NCBI GenBank assembly: GCA_019695395.1
Contig: JAIBAD010000002.1
Coordinates: forward strand, 1 to 64,000
Source of the DNA: Alphaproteobacteria bacterium
Lineage (GTDB): Bacteria; Pseudomonadota; Alphaproteobacteria; JAEUKQ01; JAIBAD01
Reading direction: 5' to 3'
DNA: 64,000 bases
Made by a program: the position numbers and the translations under genes. The notes beneath the pieces are model-generated. The model ran no database searches. It had not been told where the DNA came from and saw nothing but the letters and a program-made list of their open reading frames with translations. Every line of letters starts with the position of its first letter. Position 1 is the first letter of the stretch. Shown one piece after another: positions 1-7,560 of the stretch.

Positions 1-286
1 ATATTTTGTTATAGTTTTTAAATTTTTTGAAAATAAATTAACTTAAAAAATTTTTAATAGTAAGTTAATTGAATAATAAAAAAATTCATCTGATTACAGA
101 TACATGTAGTAGAATTTAGGGATTTATTATTAAATTTAAAAAATAATTTATATATATATTTGAATCAATATATTATTATAATAATGTATAAAATATTATA
201 TTTTAAAAAATTAATTGTTTTTTAACTATTACCCAATCAAATTAAAATATATTTAAAAATATTTTTTTACTATAAGGAATAATGCA

Positions 287-514
287 ATGGTTAACAAAAA
301 AAATATTCTAATGCTTTCGCTCTTATCTATTATATTAGTATCCTGTGGTGACAAAACCTATGGTCCTCCAAAGTCAGCCTCACCAGTCTATGATACTTTT
401 TATAATGAGATGGATAAATGGGATATTAGACGTGATATTCTCAGTAATGATAATGAATCTAAAGAGCGGGATACCCAAGTTGAAAAGAATGGTAATCCCG
501 GACCAAATTCTTAA
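287..514 (+). CDS. small KTYGPP-motif lipoprotein
   Basis: A 75-residue predicted lipoprotein of unknown function. Residues 1-20 are a lipoprotein signal (Lys-rich start, hydrophobic core) ending in the lipobox LVSC, so Cys20 should be lipidated. The mature part is short and polar: CGDKTYGPP, then a Ser/Ala/Pro stretch, then acidic and charged sequence. The same CG-x-KTYGPP-x-SA-x-PV-(Y/F)-D block occurs in the product at 2739-2987, so the two are paralogues in one locus. A purine-rich AAGGAAT sits about eight bases before the ATG, and a strong terminator follows the stop, so it is probably a single-gene transcript. It resembles the tiny entericidin-like lipoproteins only in size and signal; no family was recognised. 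The lipoprotein call is firm, the function unknown. Confidence 0.72.
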   Translation: MVNKKNILMLSLLSIILVSCGDKTYGPPKSASPVYDTFYNEMDKWDIRRDILSNDNESKERDTQVEKNGNPGPNS

Positions 515-534
515 TACACAAATTAATTTTTGTT

Positions 535-568
535 AAATCGCCCCGGATTAATTTGGGGCGATTTTCTT
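535..568 (+). terminator. rho-independent terminator
   Basis: A 10-bp perfect stem (AAATCGCCCC / GGGGCGATTT) with a 10-base loop runs into a T-rich tail. It lies 20 bases after the stop of the small lipoprotein gene. Confidence 0.85.
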
Positions 569-723
569 TAGATGATAATTTTAATTAACGGTGATTCTAA
601 AATTTTATATAATTACGGTTTCATAAAATCATAATATTAAAATTATATTATCTAATATATATTTATAATATAAATATACCGTTAAATTGTAACAATAATC
701 CGTACTTTCAAGGAGGATTATAT

Positions 724-1041
724 ATGATAGTCACCAACAAAATTCTTCTAATTTTAATAAGTATGATTTTAAGTGTAAGCGCATGCCAGGCACAAGAATA
801 TAATCCAACTTATAATTCTACTGATAGAAAAGAACCTTTTTATAATGCAAGAAAAAATAGGGACATTAAAGAAAGAAACAATTTATGGTATAACACCACA
901 AATGATCATATCCAAGAATATAATCCAACTTATGATTCTACCGATACAAGAGAACCTGTTTCTAATGCAAGAAAGAATTGGGATATTAAAGAAAGAACAA
1001 ATTTTTGGTATAACACCACAAATGATAATGATAAAAAATAA
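724..1041 (+). CDS. lipoprotein made of two 40-residue repeats
   Basis: A 105-residue predicted lipoprotein. The signal ends in the lipobox SVSAC (Cys21). Nearly all the mature protein is two tandem 40-residue units, each starting QEYNPTY and ending WYNTTND, about 75 percent identical, with shared internal blocks STD, EP, NARKN and DIKER. The mature part is rich in Asn, Tyr, Thr and charged residues, has no membrane segment after the signal, and would be exposed at the envelope. An excellent Shine-Dalgarno (AAGGAGG, 710-716) lies seven bases before the ATG, one of the strongest in the window, suggesting high translation. No known family was recognised. The upstream neighbour is another tiny lipoprotein, separated by a terminator, so this gene has its own promoter. 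Coding status is well supported by the signal, SD and preserved repeat frame. Confidence 0.75.
   Translation: MIVTNKILLILISMILSVSACQAQEYNPTYNSTDRKEPFYNARKNRDIKERNNLWYNTTNDHIQEYNPTYDSTDTREPVSNARKNWDIKERTNFWYNTTNDNDKK
793..1032 (+). repeat. two tandem 120-bp coding repeats
   Basis: Copy one is 793-912 and copy two 913-1032, both starting CAAGAATATAATCCAACTTA. The period is exactly 120 bases, so the reading frame of the lipoprotein is kept. Differences between copies are mostly single-base changes, pointing to a fairly recent internal duplication. Confidence 0.85.
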
Positions 1042-1372
1042 CATACTTAGAACTTTAGACATGACATCTCTTTTTTTGTTCAGTAACCTTAGGATAGATT
1101 TTTTAAACAAAAACATCAGATATTAGAATCCATTTACTTACATAATAAGTAAGAACCATAAACCTCATAAACGAAATGTTGAAAAACGAACCTTACAAAG
1201 CTAGCCCAAATACTTAATCCAATTTAATTAGATTGTTGAAAATGCTTCAAAAATATCTGGGCATTTTTTTATATAAGAGAAATAATTGATGTTCATATAT
1301 TAGTATGAGTTTATATACCCATATTAGTATTATTAGATAGATAGGCCCCCAAAGGTAACTTTGGGGGTTTTT
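1042..1372. other. non-coding stretch with stacked hairpins
   Basis: No convincing gene in these 331 bases. It holds a 7-bp hairpin (TTACTTA / TAAGTAA, 1134-1152), then a terminator-like structure at about 1239-1267 (AAAATGC / GCATTTT followed by further T), possibly extended by an imperfect outer stem GCCCAAATA / TATCTGGGC (1204-1262), and finally the strong terminator at 1346-1374. Two near-copies of CATATTAGTAT follow at 1290-1330. A small RNA ending at about 1270 is possible but no promoter is clear. Confidence 0.5.
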
Positions 1373-1374
1373 TT
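1346..1374 (+). terminator. strong rho-independent terminator
   Basis: A 9-bp perfect stem CCCCCAAAG / CTTTGGGGG with loop GTAA is followed by seven T on the plus strand. It touches the stop codon of the convergent cfa gene and faces transcripts coming from the left. There is no matching T-run for the minus strand. Confidence 0.88.
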
Positions 1375-2590
1375 ATGCAATAATAGGGACTATTGTATTT
1401 TCTTTTTTCCATTGATTTATATAATCCCGGGTTTGGGGTACAGCGTCACGTTTTTTGGTGATTTGAATTTGAAAAACAACAGATGTCCCAAATTCAAATG
1501 AAGCTTCACATCCAGCTAGATAAAAATCCCACATTCGGCAAAAACGTTCATCATACATAGATTTAACTGTATCCCATTGATTATGGAAACGTTCCCGCCA
1601 ATGATGTAGGGTTTTAGCATAATGCAATCGCCATATTTCAATATCTGTAATAAAAAGATTTTGTCGTTCAATGGCCGCTGTTACTTCAGATAATGATGGG
1701 GTATAGCCACCTGGAAAAATATATTTTGTAAGCCATGCTGCATTATTTCCCGGTTCATCCATATGACCAATAGTATGAAGAAGCATCACACCATCATCTT
1801 TTAAAAGATCACGGGATTTTTCAAAAAATTTATCATAATGCATAACACCTACATGTTCAAACATCCCAACGGACATAATACGATCAAATTGATCATTAAT
1901 ATGGCGGTAATCTTTAAGTTCAAATTGAACCCTATTTTGTAACCCCAATTTTTGTAATCGTTCTTGGGCCAAATTTAATTGCCGCGCTGAAAGAGTAATT
2001 CCCTTGATTTTTAAATTTTCTAACTGCGCACAATAAAGGGCCAGTCCACCCCACCCGCACCCTATATCTAATACACTATTACCTGGTTGTAACCGTAATT
2101 TGGATGCAATATGCTGTTTTTTATGAAGCTGGGCAGTTTCTAAATCATCACTATCATATTCAAAATAGGCACAACTATATTGCATATCTTGATCCAAAAA
2201 AAGACGATAAAAATCATTACCCAAATCATAATGATGGGCTACATTACGTCTTGATTCCAAGGGGGTATTAAGATTCATTAAACGTTTACGAAAATAACGA
2301 ATGACTTTTTCCAGATTCGTAAGTTTTTTTCCTTTAATTAAACCGCGGGCATAAATTTCCATTAAAGAATAAATATCACCATCTACTGTTAACGTCCCAT
2401 CCATATAGGCTTCGCCCACAGCTAAACCTGGATTAAAAGCTATTTTCCAAAATGTTTTCCAATTATGGATACGTACTGTTACCTCTGGACCTTTTTCAAC
2501 ACCTTCGATTACATGGTTTTTTCCATCAGGGTCAACAATGATTAAATACCCATGACGTATATAATGTTTTAAAAATTTTTCCACCAACAT
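1373..2590 (-). CDS. cfa: cyclopropane-fatty-acyl-phospholipid synthase
   Basis: Transfers a methylene group from S-adenosylmethionine to the double bond of unsaturated acyl chains in membrane phospholipids, usually in stationary phase or acid stress. The 405-residue protein matches the usual 380-420. The N-terminal 100 residues are the lipid-binding region. HHYDLGNDFY is at 119-128 and the acidic YSCAYFE block near 138-144. The SAM-binding loop VLDIGCGWGG is at about 173-182, followed by a GITLS block and MFEHVG, all typical of the Cfa/CMAS family. It is convergent with the repeat lipoprotein and its stop abuts that transcript's terminator. Upstream is an AT-rich spacer shared divergently with the second KTYGPP lipoprotein. 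Family assignment is secure. Confidence 0.95.
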   Translation of the reverse strand: MLVEKFLKHYIRHGYLIIVDPDGKNHVIEGVEKGPEVTVRIHNWKTFWKIAFNPGLAVGEAYMDGTLTVDGDIYSLMEIYARGLIKGKKLTNLEKVIRYFRKRLMNLNTPLESRRNVAHHYDLGNDFYRLFLDQDMQYSCAYFEYDSDDLETAQLHKKQHIASKLRLQPGNSVLDIGCGWGGLALYCAQLENLKIKGITLSARQLNLAQERLQKLGLQNRVQFELKDYRHINDQFDRIMSVGMFEHVGVMHYDKFFEKSRDLLKDDGVMLLHTIGHMDEPGNNAAWLTKYIFPGGYTPSLSEVTAAIERQNLFITDIEIWRLHYAKTLHHWRERFHNQWDTVKSMYDERFCRMWDFYLAGCEASFEFGTSVVFQIQITKKRDAVPQTRDYINQWKKENTIVPIIA

Positions 2591-2738
2591 GAAAGTTCCC
2601 CCTCGTTTGTTATAAAAATAGGACTTTTTTAATTTATTTTCTACAGCTTTTATTTATTGCTTAATAGTTTTTTAATGTTTAATTTTTATATTAAAAACAA
2701 TTTTATTATTAACATTTTACTTTTTTAAAGGATTACTA

Positions 2739-2987
2739 ATGTCTTATAAAAAAAATTATTTTTATTTAATAGTTCTATTCTCTTTATCCCTTTTATCCGC
2801 TTGTGGCAGTAAAACTTATGGTCCTCCCTCTTCTGCACATCCAGTTTTTGATCGTATTGACAGTTGGGGACCAGAAGATCTTAAAGATCCATTTCCCAAT
2901 ATAAATTATACAACCAGTAATGATAACGAAACTAAAACACGTGAAGTACAATCAGAAAAATCCAGTGATATTAATTTAAGACCATAA
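2739..2987 (+). CDS. small KTYGPP-motif lipoprotein, second copy
   Basis: An 82-residue predicted lipoprotein with lipobox LLSAC (Cys22) after a long hydrophobic signal. The mature start CGSKTYGPP and the following SAHPVFD match the protein at 287-514; both also end in a DNE-x-K rich hydrophilic tail. This points to duplication and divergence, with cfa and the repeat lipoprotein now between the copies. A good SD (AAAGGA, 2727-2732) precedes the ATG by six bases. A bidirectional terminator follows, so it is a monocistronic unit. Function unknown; an outer-membrane-anchored small envelope protein is the likeliest reading. Confidence 0.72.
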   Translation: MSYKKNYFYLIVLFSLSLLSACGSKTYGPPSSAHPVFDRIDSWGPEDLKDPFPNINYTTSNDNETKTREVQSEKSSDINLRP

Positions 2988-3014
2988 ATTAAAGTTTTAT
3001 TAGCTTCATTCTAA

Positions 3015-3052
3015 AAATATCCTAATATTAAAATTATTAGGATATTTCTTTT
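3015..3052. terminator. bidirectional terminator between lipoprotein and grpE
   Basis: A 13-bp perfect stem (AAATATCCTAATA / TATTAGGATATTT) with a 7-base loop has T-rich tails on both strands. It lies between two convergent genes and can end both transcripts. Confidence 0.82.
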
Positions 3053-3075
3053 ATGTATCGAGCGATCCATTATTT

Positions 3076-3678
3076 CTAATCAGATTTATTTTTAGCAACC
3101 CCAACCATGGCTGGACGCAAAAGCCTGTCGTGAAGTTTATAACCCGCTTGTAAAACCTGAACTACCGTTCCATCTGTTTGTGTTGTATCTGGTATTTCAA
3201 ACATCGCTTGATGATGATGACTATCAAATTTTTCATGCAAAGGTTCAAATTTTTTAACATGATGTTTTTCAAAAGTTGCTAATAATTGACGCTCTGTCAT
3301 CTCAACCCCATCTAGCAAAGTTTTAAGAGGACCATCCTGCAATTGATCACGGTCCGTAACACTTTCAAGTGCCCGATGTAAATTATCAGCAACATTTAAA
3401 AGATCCCTGGCAAAAGCAGTAATTGCATATTTCTGGGTTTCTTCCTTGTCTCTTTGGCCACGTCTTCTAACATTTTCTACTTCAGCCAGTGCTCTTAAAA
3501 GCTGATCTTTAAGACCCGCAATTTCTTCTTGGGTCTTGGATTGATTCTCATCTACAAATTCTAATTTTTCTTCTTCATTCATGGATTTTTTTAAATCATC
3601 TTCCGTGCTTTCTACCTTCAATTGATCATCTTCTGAAAAGAAAGCTTCTTCATCATTATGTATTTTATGTTTATCCAT
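3076..3678 (-). CDS. grpE: nucleotide exchange factor GrpE
   Basis: Cytosolic co-chaperone that releases ADP from DnaK. The N-terminal third is acidic and coiled-coil-like (Glu/Lys/Gln-rich), as in GrpE dimers, and the C-terminal half has the beta-wing region with the signature around PLHEKFDSHHHQAMFEIPD. About 200 residues is normal. A GTG three codons upstream (3687) would also open the frame, but the ATG at 3678 is preferred: AGG lies eight bases before it and it gives the usual short start. It lies downstream of hrcA with about 80 bases between, the common hrcA-grpE arrangement. No CIRCE element was found. Confidence 0.95.
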   Translation of the reverse strand: MDKHKIHNDEEAFFSEDDQLKVESTEDDLKKSMNEEEKLEFVDENQSKTQEEIAGLKDQLLRALAEVENVRRRGQRDKEETQKYAITAFARDLLNVADNLHRALESVTDRDQLQDGPLKTLLDGVEMTERQLLATFEKHHVKKFEPLHEKFDSHHHQAMFEIPDTTQTDGTVVQVLQAGYKLHDRLLRPAMVGVAKNKSD

Positions 3679-3756
3679 TCTTAACACCTAGTTTTGTTGT
3701 CTATTATTATCTTAATTCTATCTTATACATCATATATAAATGATATGAATTTTAAA

Positions 3757-4824
3757 TTAGCTCATTAACCTACTTATAACCTTAGCTGTATAATCTACCA
3801 TAGGAATAATTCGAGCATAATCAAGTCTTTTGGGTCCAATCACCCCAATAGCCCCAATCAGTTTTTTTTGATTATTACGGTAAGGTGCAATAACCAAAGA
3901 ACACCCAGCTAAATCAAAAAATTCGTTTTCTGATCCAATAAAAATTTGAACACCTTCTGCCGATTCTGTCACATCAATAAGCCTTAAAAGAGCTTCTTTA
4001 CTCTCTAAGGCCGTAAATAACATTCTAATTCGTTCTAAATCAGCCATAGCTGTAATATCATCAAGTAAATGTTGCTGACCCCGAACAATAAGTGCCCCAT
4101 CTTTGCTATCACCCGACCAAATAGCAAGACCAGACTCGACAACTTTGCGGGTTAGAGAATCAAGTTCTGCTTTATCGCGATCCAATTGAGTTAAAACCTC
4201 TGCGCGTGCTTCATTCAGACGCCGTCCTACCAAATGGGTCGCTAAATAATTGCTGGCTTCAACTAAAGCAGAATTTGGAAGTCCCCTTGGCACATCAAGA
4301 ATACGGTTTTCAACTTGGCCATCTTCTGTAACCATAACAACTAAAGCTCTTCCTGGCCCTAAATGGACAAATTCTATATGTTTAAGGGCCAAATCTGTTT
4401 TAGGCGCCACAACTAATCCCGCACATTTAGAAAGCCCGGATAAGGTTCTGGTTACTTCATCTAAAACTTCGGTAAAACTTCGCCCCAATCCTGCACATTG
4501 ATGGTCTAAACTTTGCCGTTCTTCTTCAGTTGGTCCTCCTACTTCTAAAAGGCCATCCACAAACATATGTAATCCTTGCTCTGTAGGTAATCTTCCAGCT
4601 GATGTATGCGGGGCATAAAGAAGACCCGCTTCTTCTAAATCCGCCATCACATTACGGATAGTGGCCGCAGATAATCCCAACCCTAAGCGATGTGAAATTG
4701 TTCTAGAGCCAATTGGTTCACCCGTCTCAACATAAGCATCAACAATATGGCGAAATATTTCACGCGAACGTTCATTAAGTTTTGTCCCAAAATCTGGATT
4801 TTTTCTTTTAGGAATAATAATCAT
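3757..4824 (-). CDS. hrcA: heat-inducible transcription repressor HrcA
   Basis: Represses heat-shock operons (typically groESL) by binding CIRCE. The N-terminal winged-helix region carries ERSREIFRHIVDAYVETGEPIGSRTIS and the recognition segment SAATIRNVMADLEEAGLL; the rest is the GAF-like HrcA domain with LVIAPYR near the C-terminus. The frame can open from a TTG at 4851, but a sigma70-like promoter (TTGACT, TATCTA) would put transcription start near 4848, so the ATG at 4824 (355 residues) is chosen. It is divergent from rph, a conserved alphaproteobacterial arrangement, and is followed by grpE. No CIRCE (TTAGCACTC-N9-GAGTGCTAA) is visible upstream, so autoregulation is not supported here. 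Confidence 0.93.
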   Translation of the reverse strand: MIIIPKRKNPDFGTKLNERSREIFRHIVDAYVETGEPIGSRTISHRLGLGLSAATIRNVMADLEEAGLLYAPHTSAGRLPTEQGLHMFVDGLLEVGGPTEEERQSLDHQCAGLGRSFTEVLDEVTRTLSGLSKCAGLVVAPKTDLALKHIEFVHLGPGRALVVMVTEDGQVENRILDVPRGLPNSALVEASNYLATHLVGRRLNEARAEVLTQLDRDKAELDSLTRKVVESGLAIWSGDSKDGALIVRGQQHLLDDITAMADLERIRMLFTALESKEALLRLIDVTESAEGVQIFIGSENEFFDLAGCSLVIAPYRNNQKKLIGAIGVIGPKRLDYARIIPMVDYTAKVISRLMS

Positions 4825-4854
4825 TATAATAGTCCATAATTTTCTATACAATTC

Positions 4855-4882
4855 TAGATAATTTATCCTTATTAAAAGTCAA
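4855..4882 (-). promoter_or_regulatory. candidate sigma70 promoter of hrcA-grpE
   Basis: On the minus strand TTGACT (4877-4882) and TATCTA (4855-4860) are separated by 16 bases. The -10 match is moderate. Its position favours the ATG at 4824 over the TTG at 4851 as hrcA start. Confidence 0.4.
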
Positions 4883-5009
4883 TAATTACAAAGAATTTTC
4901 TTTTTATTATAGCTAATTTTGACCCTAAGACCCAAATAGAAAATCAAGAATTTTCAATAAAAAAAGGCAAAAGTAAAAATTAGGGTTTTTATTTTTTTAA
5001 TTTTTAGCT

Positions 5010-5759
5010 ATGAATAAGACTATGAATGCTTTCCCCCCTAGACCATCAGGTCGCGCCGATGATGCTTTGCGTGCTGTTTTTATTGAAACAGGCGTTAATA
5101 AATTTGCCGAAGGTTCCTGTTTTTTACGAATTGGTGACACTCAAATTTTATGTACAGCAACTGTCGAAGATAAAGTCCCCCCTTTTCTTAGAAATACAGG
5201 GCGTGGATGGATCACCGCAGAATATGGTATGTTACCACGAGCAACCGAAATACGTATTGATCGTGAAGCAAGCCGGGGGAAACAAACTGGCAGAACCCAT
5301 GAAATTCAGCGTTTGATTGGAAGATCTTTGCGTTCTATTACCGATCTTAATGGATTTGGTGAAAGACAAGTTAAAGTTGATTGTGATGTTGTTCAGGCTG
5401 ATGGGGGAACTAGAACTGCATCTATCACCGCAGGTTATATTGCGCTGCATTTAGCTTTCCAAAAAATGCTTGAAAGAAAAGTAATCAAAACCATTCCTTT
5501 AAAAGACCAAATTGCCGCCATATCATGTGGTATTATTGGTGGAAGACCTGTTCTTGATCTTGATTATCAAGAAGACAGCCAAGCAGATGTCGATGCCAAT
5601 TTTGTTTTAACCGGTAATGGAAGCTTGGTTGAAGTTCAATCAACAGCAGAACATGCTTTATTTACTGAACAAACGCTTTTAGAAATGTTATCTTTAGCAA
5701 GATTAGGTATTTCCATTTTAATGGATCAGCAACGCAAATCTTTAGGATTCAAATCTTAA
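5010..5759 (+). CDS. rph: ribonuclease PH
   Basis: Phosphorolytic 3'-5' exoribonuclease that trims tRNA 3' ends. The whole 249-residue length is the RNase PH fold: RPSGR near the start, the phosphate-binding RG-x-GWITAEYGMLPRAT region, the GRTHEIQRLIGRSLR block and CDVVQADGGTRTASITAGYIAL. Family members are about 238 residues, so the ATG at 5022 (MNAFPPRPSGR) is an equally plausible start; neither has a strong SD. It is divergent from hrcA and starts a compact rightward group rph-rdgB-hemW, a standard alphaproteobacterial order. Confidence 0.96.
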   Translation: MNKTMNAFPPRPSGRADDALRAVFIETGVNKFAEGSCFLRIGDTQILCTATVEDKVPPFLRNTGRGWITAEYGMLPRATEIRIDREASRGKQTGRTHEIQRLIGRSLRSITDLNGFGERQVKVDCDVVQADGGTRTASITAGYIALHLAFQKMLERKVIKTIPLKDQIAAISCGIIGGRPVLDLDYQEDSQADVDANFVLTGNGSLVEVQSTAEHALFTEQTLLEMLSLARLGISILMDQQRKSLGFKS

Positions 5760-5783
5760 ATCTATTTATCTTATTAAAGCTTT

Positions 5784-6398
5784 ATGACCCATCGTAGCTT
5801 TACCCATGATTCTTTAATTATTGCTACCCATAATAAAGGTAAGCAAAAAGAAATTATGGTATTGTTTAAACCTTTTGTAAAAAAACTTTTTACTGCTCAA
5901 GATTTTAATCTCTCAGAACCTGAGGAAACAGGTCTAACTTTTATAGAGAATGCAGAATTAAAATCCCTAGCCGCATCTATGAAGACCAATCTTCCCGCTT
6001 TAGCTGACGATTCTGGATTGGTTATTCCTGCACTTGATGGGGAGCCTGGTATTTATTCGGCCCGTTGGGCTGGCCCCCAAAAAGATTTTAATTGTGCTAT
6101 GGATCAAGTTCAACAAAAGCTTGAAAAAAAAGGAGCACATACGAAAGAGCAACGTAAAGCATGGTTTATATGTGTTTTGTCACTTGCTTGGCCTGACCAC
6201 CATGTTGAAAATTTTGAAGGTAGAATTGATGGCCATATTACGTGGTCCCCACGTGGTCATAATGGATTTGGCTATGATCCCATTTTCGTACCAGATGGAT
6301 ACGATATAACCTTTGGTGAAATGGACCCAAATCAAAAACATTTAATAAATCATCGAGCGTTAGCTTTTAATCAACTTATTCAAAATTGTTTTTCATGA
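5784..6398 (+). CDS. rdgB: XTP/dITP diphosphatase (RdgB/HAM1)
   Basis: Hydrolyses non-canonical purine nucleoside triphosphates (dITP, XTP) to monophosphates, keeping them out of DNA. The 204-residue protein carries the substrate loop ATHNKGKQKEI near the start, the ADDSGLVIPAL-x-GEPGIYSARWAG motif and the C-terminal GHNGFGYDPIF-P and SHRALA-like (NHRALAF) regions. The gene follows rph after 24 bases, and its TGA overlaps the hemW ATG in an ATGA arrangement, so the genes are translationally coupled. Confidence 0.95.
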   Translation: MTHRSFTHDSLIIATHNKGKQKEIMVLFKPFVKKLFTAQDFNLSEPEETGLTFIENAELKSLAASMKTNLPALADDSGLVIPALDGEPGIYSARWAGPQKDFNCAMDQVQQKLEKKGAHTKEQRKAWFICVLSLAWPDHHVENFEGRIDGHITWSPRGHNGFGYDPIFVPDGYDITFGEMDPNQKHLINHRALAFNQLIQNCFS

Positions 6399-7555
6399 CA
6401 GAAAAACAACGCCCTTTTGGTCTTTATATTCATTGGCCTTTTTGTTTATCTAAATGTCCTTATTGTGATTTTAACAGTCATGTTCGTAATCATGTTGATT
6501 TTTCTTTATGGGAAAAAGCTTTGTTGGCTGAGCTTGAGTATTATGGCAAACAAACGAAGGGTAGAATTTTAACATCAATTTTTTTTGGAGGTGGAACACC
6601 TTCTTTAATGCCCCCTTTTCTTGTGGCTAGACTTATTGACCAATGTTCTGTTTATTGGAATCTTAATCCATCCCTAGAAATTACCCTAGAAGCCAATCCT
6701 ACCTCAAGCGAATCTTTATCTTTTAAGGCTTTGGCCAAGGCTGGCGTTAATCGTTTATCCTTGGGTATTCAAGCCCTTAATGATCAAGATTTACATTTTT
6801 TAGGAAGACAGCATAAAGCAGAAGAAGCACTTAATGCGTTATATATGGCCCAGGATATTTTTCCCCGTTTTTCTTTTGATTTGATTTATGCAAGACCCAA
6901 CCAGTCTTTAAAAAATTGGGAACAAGAATTAAAACAAGCCCTTGCCCTAAAATCAAATCACCTGTCGCTTTATCAACTTACGATTGAGCCTAATACAGCT
7001 TTTGCAACCTTTGTACATCAAAAAAAATTTATTCCTCTTGATGAAGAGCCTTCTGATAATCTTTATGATTTAACCCAATCCATGTTAGAAGATCATGATC
7101 TACCTGCTTACGAAATTTCCAATCACGCACGTAAGGGGCACGAATCTTTGCACAATCTTATTTACTGGCATTATGATGATTATATTGGTATTGGACCAGG
7201 TGCACATGGAAGGCTTACTTTAGATAACATTAAATATACCACCTATCAAGAAAGATTGCCAGAAACTTGGCTTAAAACAGTTTTACATCAAGGTCATGCC
7301 ACCCATACTAAATCGTTATTAACCTTTGAAGAAAAATTTCAAGAATTCATGCTAATGAATTTACGACTTAAAGATGGGTTTACCTTAAAACGTTTTGATG
7401 CGGAATTTAATCAATCTTTTGATACTTTGTTAAATCCCAAAATAGTACAAAATCTAATTGATTATAATCTTGTGGTTAAGAATGACGAAAATTTTTCTTT
7501 AACTAAAAATGGTTTCAAAAAGTTAAATGCTGTTCTTTATCACCTTTTAGCTTAA
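6395..7555 (+). CDS. hemW: heme chaperone HemW (radical SAM)
   Basis: HemN-like radical SAM protein that binds heme and delivers it to client proteins rather than acting as the oxygen-independent coproporphyrinogen oxidase. From the ATG at 6395, Cys17, Cys21 and Cys24 form the C-x3-C-x2-C cluster site followed by DFNSH, the HemW pattern. The HNLIYW segment matches the HemW-specific HN-x2-YW motif. Length 386 is normal. An in-frame TTG at 6386 is less likely because the ATG forms an ATGA overlap with the rdgB stop. Genes for late heme synthesis lie 20 kb away on the other side of the candidate origin. Confidence 0.93.
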   Translation: MTEKQRPFGLYIHWPFCLSKCPYCDFNSHVRNHVDFSLWEKALLAELEYYGKQTKGRILTSIFFGGGTPSLMPPFLVARLIDQCSVYWNLNPSLEITLEANPTSSESLSFKALAKAGVNRLSLGIQALNDQDLHFLGRQHKAEEALNALYMAQDIFPRFSFDLIYARPNQSLKNWEQELKQALALKSNHLSLYQLTIEPNTAFATFVHQKKFIPLDEEPSDNLYDLTQSMLEDHDLPAYEISNHARKGHESLHNLIYWHYDDYIGIGPGAHGRLTLDNIKYTTYQERLPETWLKTVLHQGHATHTKSLLTFEEKFQEFMLMNLRLKDGFTLKRFDAEFNQSFDTLLNPKIVQNLIDYNLVVKNDENFSLTKNGFKKLNAVLYHLLA

Positions 7556-7560
7556 GAGCT

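Noticed and set aside
883-1116. Antisense frame opposite the repeat lipoprotein
   Set aside because: It mirrors the repeat and the AT-rich downstream region; no SD, low-complexity Ile/Phe composition.
4852-5009. CIRCE operator in the hrcA/rph spacer
   Set aside because: No TTAGCACTC...GAGTGCTAA inverted repeat is present.
6395-7555. Oxygen-independent coproporphyrinogen III oxidase HemN
   Set aside because: The cluster motif and HN-x2-YW segment are those of HemW, and the HemN-specific residues after the third Cys are missing.
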